64,000 nucleotides of DNA. Source: Pezizomycotina sp. ARF18. Taxonomy: Eukaryota > Ascomycota. The notes beneath the pieces are model-generated. The model worked only from the letters and a program-made list of their open reading frames with translations, did no database searches and was not told where the DNA came from. Location: contig AZLU01000035.1 of NCBI GenBank assembly GCA_002224055.1, positions 37,831-101,830 of the forward strand. Reading direction: 5' to 3'. The position numbers and the translations under genes are program-made. Shown here piece by piece: positions 24,433 through 35,899 of this stretch (position 1 is its first letter; the number at the start of each line of letters is the position of its first letter).

Positions 24433-25061
24433 CGTGGTAGGGGGCTATTTGTCAGTTAGTCTCGTAAGGAGATTTCTAATGTGATGTTTTATCGTTGGGA
24501 CAATTTCATAACGGCTACTAGATATCTCATGACGTCAAAGGCCTGGAAATTGATACGGTAAATTCAGTATCTTGTACAAATGAGAGGTATAACTATGTAA
24601 GACGTAGGAGTATTATACGTCAATCTTTCCAAGTTCTCCACAACATTTTATTACTTTAGTATGCAATGAATCGATTAAGTCACAGTCCGAGTGCAATATC
24701 CAGCTGGATATTTGAATATATATTTTATATATACACCTGGCCATTGGAGTACCGCGTTTAGACAAGTAACGTCTTGAACCGAGAAAATCATAGTTATTCA
24801 TATCAAATTAATTAATTAAGGAGTAAGTTTTCTTCATACTTTATATTCTTTTATAAAGGAAGGTTAAAATGAAACTTCAGAGCAAAAGTCTGTATCTGTT
24901 AACATCAAACATTTCTCTGTGAACTTTCAGGATCTATGCCAATCCATCCCAAACCCGTCTTGCATTATCATCATCCTTCAATACAGGAAGTAAGAGGCAA
25001 TAGCACAATCTATACCTCCCTCACATTTCTCAGATACTTCAATAAAAAAAATATAACAATA
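24433..25061. other. Spacer between the two Tyr/Asp/Gly-rich genes
   Basis: About 630 bp without a gene. It contains a consensus CRE-type site (24529-24537). Sequence near 24936-25061 is open in frame with the next gene and could be a longer N-terminus, but looks like leader sequence. Confidence 0.4.
24529..24537. promoter_or_regulatory. CRE-like site ATGACGTCA
   Basis: The sequence contains the palindrome TGACGTCA, the core bound by ATF/CREB-type bZIP factors. It is about 525 bp upstream of the start at 25062. The match is seen; function is inferred. Confidence 0.3.
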
Positions 25062-25629
25062 ATGAGGAGATTCCAAACCGCATTGCTCCCCTCACTACTA
25101 CACGAGAACTCGAGCGACTCGTGCGACAACAAAGGGTACGATACCGGGTACGACGCCGACTACGACACCGAGTACAGCCACGCTAGCCACCAAACCTACA
25201 ACAACAACACTACTAGCACCAGCAGCAACCGGCGTAGCAGCTCCAATCCCTCTTCTGCTGGGAACATGTCCAAGGCGGCCGGAAAGACGGATACTTACTC
25301 GGTCCGCAAGGAGACGTATACTGGGCACCGCGACGGCAGTCGTACCGGTACGATTACGGAGGCGACGTTCCACCGTTCCAGTGGGCACAGTAGCAAAGCC
25401 TCGACGGCATCAGGGAAGTTTTCGTGCACGGATCGCGGCGGGCGGGGCGAAGCAGTTGACCGGTGGGACGTCTAAGGAAGGGAAACAGTAGGATGCTTTT
25501 GTGGAGGATTACGGAAATCTGTTTAATGTTCTTTTTTTTTTTTTTTTTCAAGATTATAAGGAGGATACGTACACGATAGACTTTGCTATGATCAAATGGA
25601 AAACTTTGGAAAAGCATGGCATTTATGAA
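25062..25629 (+). CDS. Unrecognised low-complexity protein with YDxxYD repeats
   Basis: I do not recognise this protein. The main exon (25062-25475) reads MRRFQTALLPSLLHENSSD, then a repeat of the form YDTGYDADYDTEY, Asn/Thr/Ser-rich sequence, and TYSVRKETYTGHRDGSRTGT. In another frame just downstream the peptide FVEDYGNLFNV appears, and after a T-run that looks like an intron 3' end the peptide EDTYTIDFAMIKWKTLEKHG, ending HGIYE at a stop at 25627-25629, looks like a genuine last exon. The start at 25062 is preferred over 24936 because the sequence between resembles leader DNA. A frame change or an intron joins the parts. It resembles its upstream neighbour in composition. Confidence 0.4.
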
Positions 25630-26723
25630 TAGTAATGATTTTTTAACTTTGTTTTAACGAGAAGGGAAATTAGACTGGGAGACATTCATGCTTTTGGGCG
25701 GTTGAAAGAGTTTGGTAATTGCTTCCTTCTTTAATCAGAAGTGTTTTAGCTTTCTTCTCCAATAGATAGAATAGATGGAAAGCTTCTTTATCTATGGTTC
25801 ATATTGACAATTGGAATTGATTTCTCTATCACAGTTCTGCTCTGCATGAGAACGTCCAAAGGTAGATGGCGTTATACTGAGCAGTACTAAACTGTTGTTT
25901 CGTTTTTGGTATCAACTCATTAGTTATAAGCCTTGATGATCCATCTCGTAAAAGCCATGCATATGGAGGTCATCAGGATAATCACCCTTCAGCATCTCGA
26001 ACTGCCAAATCGACTTCAAGCCACTCGAGGCGATCATGTGACTTGCCTCTTCAGGAAGACCCCTTAGATAGTTTAAATAGATAAAATCAGTTGCCATCTT
26101 TCACAAACCTAATGCTTAGGCAAAAGGTAAAGGGTGTAGTTCAGTCTACGTTACCCGCACTTGGTTTCCATTTGTCAGTATCGATCGGAGTTCGACCCCA
26201 CCGCGCCCGGGTTGAGCGGAGAAATTCCCCCCGGGGCTTTTTCTTTTGCTGGAATTTTCTTTTGATTTCTGTTTTGGTTTATGGACGACAATCCTTCGTT
26301 TTTTTCTGTCTCCTTTTTTTTTTTTTTTTTTTTTTTTTGAGTATGTAGTGAGCAACTTGATAATGACTGATATATGGATAAGTTAGTGATCAGAAACGTA
26401 TTCGAGATCACGACTTTCTTGGTCTCGGGAGCGGCCAAACATGTTACATGATTCACACTGGTTCTCTTCGTATTATTCTAGGGAAACTTTTCTATTCATT
26501 GGGTATAAAGACATCTATCCTCTCAAAATATCATTTTTGAAAACGTAGGACGTCTTTGCAAACACTTATGTTCTAGATCTATACTTTTAGAACGGACTTG
26601 AACTTGTGATCTAAACGAGATACAAGTCCTAGCCCAAAGGTCTATCTCTAATACTACTCAGGTGTGCGAGTAGTAATAAAAATCTTGAGATATAAAGTCC
26701 GAAAGTAACACTACTTTTGCTCC
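25630..26723. other. 3' region between a hypothetical gene and MET3
   Basis: The two genes converge here. A T run of about 22 is at 26316-26338. A 36-nt hairpin at about 26603-26638 (ggacttg ... caagtcc) looks superficially like a reversed tRNA T-arm but does not give a tRNA. Nothing else was seen. Confidence 0.4.
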
Positions 26724-28646
<1,923 letters not shown>

Positions 28647-29037
28647 TTACGAAGCTAGGATTCCAATATGCGACGAGTAGTTGGAACGAAATGACAGAGG
28701 AAAACTCCCTCACCGGGGGTGTGGGGTTTAGCTTTATATAATCCTCACATGGCAGAAGAAATTTTTTCCCTTCGAGCTCAATAAGCTCCGGTTCGCTGCT
28801 CCAGTTTTTTACGAGATTGAAGAAAAAAAAAAAAAAAAAAAGGAAAAAGGAAAAGTACATCTTCTTCTCCCCAGCGGTAGTTGCAGCTTTTCATGGATCT
28901 ACTAATTGTCATCATAGCTGGCTGGCTTCCAAGTCTCACTCGAACGGAATCGGAAAGGATGCGTGTCGAAGATAGCAAAAAAGAGAAAAATAAACGCAAA
29001 ATATTCTCTCCGGGGAAGAGGAGAGCTCCCCTGCCTG

Positions 29038-29190
29038 CCAAGTGGGTGAAAAAATTCACGGGAAACTGTCGATCTCTTTGCGGACCTGCTCTAACCAACG
29101 ACCGATTTTTCTGTGATATGTATACATATGCTGGTTAGAGTGGGTCCGCTAAAGAGATCGACAGTTTCCCGTGATTTTTCACCCACTTGG
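29038..29190. mobile_element. Foldback / MITE-like element with 61-62 bp inverted repeats
   Basis: Left arm 29038-29099 begins CCAAGTGGGTGAAAAA and ends CTCTAACCAAC. Right arm 29130-29190 is its reverse complement with about six differences, mostly one-base gaps and substitutions. The loop is only about 30 bp, so the element has no coding capacity. Terminal repeats, tiny size and absence of genes fit a miniature inverted-repeat element; the family cannot be assigned. I see no clear target-site duplication: the flanks (gcctg on the left, ccgcctg on the right) are only suggestive. A structured RNA or a palindromic regulatory site are alternatives. Confidence 0.65.
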
Positions 29191-29600
29191 CCGCCTGCTT
29201 TTTTTTGTTCTGAAAGGCGGTGGTGGGGTGCCACACAATTTTATATCCCCACACGACCTAGCGGCATGCGCTAACCAAACGTCGCAATGATCTTCCGGAA
29301 GCTACAAGGCCAAACTTTCAAGTTTTGACGTCCTCGTAGAGTATACCTTCAATCACTCTTTCGAAGTGGCTGCAAGAGAGCTGCAGCCTTATAGTGAGTG
29401 ATTTACAAAAACACCAGCTTTCTCATCGTGAAGAAAGGAAAAGGGGCATTGAGGACATCTCGAGGGTCCCTTCGATTTCCAATCTCCTTCGGCTTCTAGT
29501 CTCCTTGGTGGAGCGTAATCTAGCAGCTGTCTCGGCAAAAAGCAGTTCGAGATTTCGCTGCAAAATCACGCCATTCGTAAATGTATTAGCAGACTTGGGA

Positions 29601-29710
29601 TGAAAGGGAGAAGGTAGAGTGGACAGGAAAGAAAAGAGAAGAAAAGAGATGAAAGAGAAGAAAGAAAGAGAAGAGAAGAGAAGAGAAGAGACGGAGGAAA
29701 GGGATTGGAA
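29601..29710. repeat. Polypurine (GA-rich) tract
   Basis: About 100 bases are almost wholly A and G on the plus strand, with (AGAAG)n-type units around 29640-29690. It is non-coding. Confidence 0.8.
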
Positions 29711-29803
29711 TCACAATAAAGAAGGTTAAGTAGAAGGAAGATTGGAGATCTAGATACTATGAAGAGCAGAACGGTGTTTTTCGAAGTAATCGTAAGCAAA
29801 AAG

Positions 29804-29804
<1 letters not shown>

Positions 29805-29833
<29 letters not shown>
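29805..29833. repeat. (ATT)n microsatellite
   Basis: Nine to ten uninterrupted ATT units lie in the MET3-ISD11 intergenic region. Confidence 0.9.
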
Positions 29834-29834
<1 letters not shown>

Positions 29835-29894
29835 TTTCGCTCAAAGAGCCTCAACCTTTTTATTTTCTTGTCCCTGACAGATTTTAGCTGCCTA

Positions 29895-29902
29895 TGACGT
29901 CA
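29895..29902. promoter_or_regulatory. CRE-like palindrome TGACGTCA
   Basis: Exact TGACGTCA, 1.4 kb from either flanking start codon, so a regulatory role is doubtful. Confidence 0.2.
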
Positions 29903-31304
29903 CTCTTCTTTTTAAACACGATTCACAATTCAGAAAAAAAAAATCCCTCCAGTCTCAGATTCAAAGGGGACCAGCCGCTCGTGGTTTTCCTGTAGCGATG
30001 GACTATGCGGCTGTCGAGTTGACAGTTTTCTAGTCTTTATCATGGTTTACCTTTACATCTTCCTCTGCATATGCAGTCAAGTCCTTCGGATTCGGAAAGC
30101 CTGGTGAGCCTGCTATAGCTGTCGCCTTTGACAGCCTGGGCGCCACGACTGCTTAAACACAAACAGGATAATACGAGCCTACCGGTCCATTTCGGAGTGA
30201 ATTTTCACTGAAAGGTAGCGAAGCGTAACGACCGACAGGTTCGCAGAAAAGAGTCCTAGAAGATCGTTGTATTGGTGTAAGCAAACTTTACCGAGCAAAG
30301 TACACAAACTAAAGGATTAAAGATGTGAGTAAACATTAGGATTTATTACTTCGGGAGTTGATTGGAAGAAGTTCGACTTTATCCAACGAAAACAAAGCTC
30401 ACCATCCTCGTTTGAAGATATGAAGCAGTTTAAATGTTCCATCATTGAGAAACGTCAACGTCGACTATTTTGAGAATGACCCATGAGACGGCATATTCGA
30501 TCCATGGCTCCCTACTATATCTCTTCGTTTAAATAAATCGCCTTACGTGCTCGTCGCGTTGAACCTATCATCATAAAGGACAGAGGAAGTAGTGTATTAG
30601 GTGATCTTAGCTAGAAATGCCGCCTGTTCTAGTGCAGAAGCGATGGTGTGGGCTATACTGTGCAAGAGCAAGATACCACTCATAGAGCCAAGGCGATTCA
30701 AGTACGGAGTCTACAATTCTCATTCATTCTTCAACCAGACAGAGTGGAAAGGCCTTACAGGAGAGAGCTGTTCATTGTTCATCCAAACTGATTGACATTT
30801 GTCAATTGACCATGGTGCAACATAAGAGCACGAGAGAAATCTTAGGACTTGACATCATCTTTCGTACACTGTGAAGATATATTCTTGAATGGAAGGAATA
30901 ATGAAAAGAGACATTCTGATTGAGACGAATTGTGAAGGTGAAATTTGAGCATGTTCTGAAGCTTTGCAACTCTTTGTAGCTCGATATATCGGTAGCGGCA
31001 ATTTCCGTCGGTGTAAAGAATAATTTAGTATACTTGGAACGGTCGAAAGCAAACCCACAAGGGAAACCGCAACTACAGCTTAAAATCCGACAGCGGCGAG
31101 AAAGCAGTACGCAGAAAATCTTGAGTCACAAATTCATCTTCTTATACTCGCAACATTATCACACCCACCACATCCCCAATTACCGGATTTCGATTTATAT
31201 AGAGTCGCGATATCGCCATATTGCGACTAAGGATATCTTGAAAAAGACCCCGTACTTTACCGCCACCGCCATCGCTGGGTCCAGCTGGGTGTTATTCAGC
31301 AAAA

Positions 31305-31954
31305 ATGCCTGAAACCGTTGTCCGAGCTCTTACACTCGTGAGTTTTCCTGCATCTCTCTAAACCCCGACGCCGCCTGCCTCCGTAGCCTACACAAAACAT
31401 TCTCCACGATATACAGTACGTTTGGTCGCTAATCCATTCTTTTCTCGAGTCAAAAAAGTACCGAAGCCTCCTCCGCCAGTCCAACAACTTCGCCCTATAC
31501 AACTTCAGAGAGTACGCGAGGCGGCGGACGCGCGACGCATTCCGGGAACACAGGAACGAAACGGACCCCCAGAAATAGAGGAGCTGCTGCAGAAGGGGAG
31601 AAGGAGCTTAAGATGATGGAGGTGCGTCCTTTCTACTCTCTACAGCCCTAGGAATTTTGTTGCGATGATGGATCGGAAAATTTTTTTCGCTATTTTCGCA
31701 GTTCGATACATACCGGTGAATTACCGCAGGAGGAAGCTTGCTAATGGACTTATGTGAGGCGAATTAGAGACAAACGGTGATAAGTCGTTCTTCCAGATGG
31801 ATAAGCTCGTCGTCGAGGGTGGCTCTGCGGTAGGAAACCCTTCCCGGTCGAGTGTGCGAAGCTATTGCTGACCTTTCTTTTCCTTTTCATTACAATAGGG
31901 CAAAGAAAACGGAGCGGGGACGTCGTACGGCAGAAAGACCAAGGCCGGGATTGA
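31305..31954 (+). CDS. ISD11: Isd11/LYRM4, LYR-motif subunit of the mitochondrial Fe-S cluster complex
   Basis: Isd11 stabilises the cysteine desulfurase Nfs1 in the mitochondrial matrix and is essential for iron-sulfur cluster assembly. Exon pieces: [11 protein letters not shown], then the LYR-type motif in [20 protein letters not shown] followed by [35 protein letters not shown], then RQTVIS...[11 protein letters not shown] and finally [11 protein letters not shown] with the stop at 31952-31954. Introns lie near 31336-31455 (acceptor unclear), about 31622-31769 and about 31821-31900. Two one-base gaps, at AAA and GGG runs in the [16 protein letters not shown] part, restore the family sequence. 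The predicted product is about 105 residues, the usual size. Confidence 0.85.
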
Positions 31955-32654
31955 ACGGTTCTCACTACGAAAGAAAAAAGATAATTTGTGGATAGATCTG
32001 TAAAAATTTGTTTCTTTTTCAGCATCATCACTCTTGGAATTGTCTGTATATACATAGCGTTTTGTTCATCTATAGTATTATTCTTCCGGCGGAGCTCGGC
32101 TACGATATCGATACGGCATTCTTTTTGCAACATTTCGTCATCATCCGTCTCGTAGGGTTGATATTCGTTTGTATCGTCATAATCATCTCGCATTTCCTCG
32201 GGTGATACTGCTGTGATATCTTAATCCGCTGCTTTTCCTCGAGTATACAAGATTAGAATGCATCAAATAATAAATCCGGAATACTCCAAAACACATCCGA
32301 ATCGCAAAAACAACTAAACAACTCGCGACACCTTTCCCCCCAAAACTCCATAAAGCGACGCTCCAAAAAAGCCCAAGATCTGATAAGATCTAATGATAAC
32401 ACCTTCCCGCCCATAATTTTTGTTTACCCAAAATCGACCAGAAAAAAAAAAAAAAAAAAAAACACCAATACCAACACCATTTTGGATGCAGACCAAGGCA
32501 TACAAATAAGAACACCGTACATGCGACGCAATCCCACGTAGGATAGTTTAGTAGCCTCGCCGTAGTAACTCACCAAATGATAATAATGGGTAAAAATGAA
32601 ACTTGTTTTACAGAGACCGAGTAAAGGCATGGAAACATATTTGGGGGGAAAGCA
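31955..32654. other. Convergent 3' region between ISD11 and the Myb gene
   Basis: AT-rich DNA without a recognised gene; an A run of about 21 lies near 32442-32462. It presumably holds both transcript ends. Confidence 0.5.
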
Positions 32655-34797
32655 TCAAAAATCAAGTAGAAGTTCAAGTGTAGCTTGAGCCTTGCGCTTC
32701 TTGGGTGGGGAAAGACCGCCATCGGCTTCCTTCCGTTTCCCGGGGATAGCAGGGATGCTCCATCCTTCTGGGTCGACCCACAGGCCGTTTAGGCCCGGCT
32801 AGGCTCTCCCGGTTCGCACCTGCACCTTATCCATAAAGCCCTTAGGTGGCCTTCCTACGGGTCTTTTAGCGACGAGCTGACTGTGCGACGTTAGGGCTGC
32901 TTTGGCCCGCACCGAGGCCCTTCGGCTTTCCAGCGGAATGTTTTGTAGTAATTTGTGCGTGAGATCCGCTGAAACTTGAGCCAGATGGGCTGGTGACGAG
33001 GAATTTTTTCGGTCTCCCGACGGGGCGCTTCGATACCATCTGATTCGAGCCTGTATTGAGTTTTGGCATAGAAACCCTTGACCTTTGGTCTCCCCACGGG
33101 CCTCTTGAGAATGAAGCTTTTGGATCTTTCAGCTGGTGGCTCGGGAGTCTCCTCGACCTGTGAAGATTCCGCTTCATTAATAGAGTGGCCGCATCGGCAT
33201 TTCAGTAGAATCTTGGACTATGCCGGTTTCGACGCTAGTCGTCGGTTCCCCTTGGACAAGTCATGGTCAGATTCCTCATCCGCTTCGTCGTCAGATTCAT
33301 CTTGGCTATCGTTGTCTAGCGCGCAGCCGATATGTGTGTAAACTCTTCAGCCAAGGTCGGCGGTGGATGCAACGTTTGATATGGTGACCCAATAGAGCTT
33401 TCCTCCACTTCGAAGAAAGGATTGCTGCCATATTATCCCATAGAAAATCTTCCATCAAGATAGGCTCAGTCGGGCCTCCTGGCCGAAAGCTACCCTATGC
33501 GAAGCAATGTCAATGTCCGGACTGGCCCTTGCAGAACCCGTAGTCTCCGACAAAGGCGTGCGCCGTGAAAACAAACGTGACGGCGTAAAAGAAGTCCCAG
33601 AAGCGACGGAAGGGTCATGAGCGAGCAAAGCTCGGATCAACTGCTTGATCTGCGTCGTCCTCACCATTGCCATCGCCTTCTTCGTTTTCTTGTTGGTAGT
33701 TCTCGTTATTCTGGCTCGCATAGTAGCTGAAAAAATCGTAACCGTCAAAATTGGCCATTTCGTTGACCATGTCGTCGTAAGAAGTCCACGTTACGCCGGT
33801 GTCTGCGCAGAGGTTTTCGAGAGGAATGTTCCATTTCGCCATCCGATTCCTCGTCTTCGGCACTTGTGGCGGGACTTTCACCAGATCCGTCGCCGTGTGT
33901 GGGAGAATGTAATCCTTATTCTTCCGCGGCGCCTTCTTCCTGTACCGCTTGTCATCGCTAGTTATACAGAGCCGGAACGCGAACCGGAAGCGGTCCCTGA
34001 TGTCTGTGTTCCGGCGCGAATCTAACATAAGAGTCGTATCTTTCTCGATTTCTTCCACTCTGGCCCGTACTTCCTGAAACCTTTGAGAAGTTCCTCATCT
34101 TCTTCGGCGTAAATGGTTTCTTCCCTTTCCTTTCGATTTTCTGGAATCGTCACCCAAGCCAAGCTCCCTAATCCAGACTTTCCCTAAGCTTTAGCACCGA
34201 GGGAACGTAGGGCGCAAGGGAGGTTGAACAAGTCGCAATTCCTCGTCGCGATTTCCAGCGGTTCCGAATCGCTGCCCGACAGGGCTTGATTCTTCTTCGC
34301 CAGTTTACTTGCAGTATACGACTTGTATTCCTCCGAAAGCAAACGCGGTACGGCCTTCAGGTCGGTAGCGCTCTATTGTTGAACTCGTAATTCGGATCGT
34401 CCAGCACCTTTTTCCAGCTACCGGACCCGTGTACCTTGCAGCCGTGCAGAAGATCCCTTGTCTCCTCTTCAGTCCAAAATTCCTCCTCTTCCGCTCGGGC
34501 TTGCACCGGCAGGAACGACTTTCCCCGCCGATCCTGTTTGCGCACTTGCGCCGAACCTTTCTTAGCTGCAGACTGATTTTTGGGCGGTGGCGGCGCCGCA
34601 GAGGAGAACGTGACATTTTTGTCAACTTCAAACGTCGTGCACATCTTTTCTTGCTGCTCGAGCGATGGCTTTTGGCGGTCGAAGCTGGTTGGAGGATTTC
34701 TCTGAACGGCGACACAGGGGGCATCGATGCCATTGTTGTTGCGTTGGCCTCGTTTCTTCCGACCGTGCGGCAGGCCCGCTGTTGCCGGAGAAGCCAT
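32655..34797 (-). CDS. Myb-like DNA-binding protein with AT-hook repeats
   Basis: Nuclear DNA-binding protein. The first start is MASPATAGLPHGRKKRGQRN. A Myb/SANT-like repeat follows: FWTEEETRDLLHGCKVHGSG, GSWKKVLDDPNYEFNNR, TDLK. A second one may lie downstream: EEDEELLKGF, then DTTLMLDSRRNTDIRDRFRF. The pattern (E-E-T-x-DLL-x-G, SWKK-I/V-L, DLKDR or DIRDRFR) is that of the fungal Myb family that includes telobox-like factors, though a VDLKDKWR telobox is not intact here. The C-terminal third repeats RPVGRPKKF, HSAGKPKGLG, KRPVGRPPKGF and KRPVGRPRR, which match the AT-hook core (GRP flanked by basic residues). The end reads KAQATLELLLDF. The gene needs several frame changes. It is divergent from REV3 (1.1 kb apart). 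Confidence 0.6.
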
Positions 34798-35899
34798 CGT
34801 TGTTTTATCGAATCGCGCGCAGAACTAGGGCTGTCGCAGGTGTATGTTATGGTTCGAAAAGTGATTTGTGACGCCAATGGCAGCTTTTCTCTCGATGGCC
34901 GCCGTGACGATAGGGTTGACGTTGCATGAAATTGCCTCGGCGAGAAGTGGTTCGACTTTTTTGATCGCCCTAACAAGAGAAATAAAAATAAAAATAAAAA
35001 TAAAAGGAAGCGCGATGGTCTCCTTACTTTTTATCCCTGAGCTTCTCCTGATTAAGAGAGAATCGCGAATGTAGGCAGCTACAGAGGCAAAGAGACAACA
35101 ATAAGATTGCTTGATGATGAAAATTGTTTTCGAAAATGGAGAATGAAGAAAAGAAGAAAAGGAAGAAGGAAGAAGGGGCTGTGTGATGACGGGATGAGAG
35201 AACTATAGAAGAGGAAGAAGGAAAGGGTCTGGAATACACTGTTTTGGTTGGTTGGTGTGCTATTAATTTTTATTTTATTTTTATTTTTATTTTTTTTGAC
35301 TTTGTCGCACCTCCCTTCCAGTTCCTTTTCTTTTACCCCATACTTTTTTTATTAAAGTATTTTAGCCTCCCTTTGACTTAGCGCGTTCGTGTTGCAAAAA
35401 GATCTCAGAGCTGCATGCAAAACATCCAGACGTCAACAAGGCCAAGGTGACAAGGGAATGAACGACGACGTGATTCGCCTCGAATCAGCGAGTTTGGCTA
35501 CTACCGAAAACAGAACACAAAGACTCACACGCACTCTCTCAGATAGCTTAACAGAGGGGAATTTTGTAGTTTTAAAGAGATAGCATTTCATTTCAACCAT
35601 TTGCGATCTTCTGGACCTCTTTCTGTAACCTATCCTTTGTAGCGCTGCAAGTCTAGTTTTTTACGCGCCTCTCATGCGCTTTAGCGAAATTGAAATTCGA
35701 AATACGGTGCGGCATACTCCTCACGACGAACAGAGCTAACAGCATTTCGAAAGGTCCATTTGCAGGCTGCAGACATGCGCGCATTCGCTTCTGCGCCTTG
35801 GTTATAGCAAATATCGAGCTTGCACAGTAGCAAGTACCTGGCGCTAGAAGCAAGTGAAAGAGATATATCGCTGCAAACCCATTGTGCTGTTACCTTACG
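34798..35899. promoter_or_regulatory. Divergent intergenic region between Myb/AT-hook gene and REV3
   Basis: Holds (AAAAT)n-type runs near 34980-35005 and 35265-35300 and a polypurine region near 35135-35225. Longer frames inside 34800-34976 are extensions of the Myb gene in wrong phases. No specific factor site stands out. Confidence 0.4.

Noticed and set aside
26110-26210. Possible tRNA (gtagttcagt ... gagttcgacccc, with A- and B-box-like words)
   Set aside because: The acceptor and T-arm stems do not pair and no anticodon arm can be drawn.
34429-34929. 166-codon plus-strand frame as a gene
   Set aside because: It is the antisense shadow of the Myb/AT-hook gene, whose minus-strand frame carries the Myb motif.
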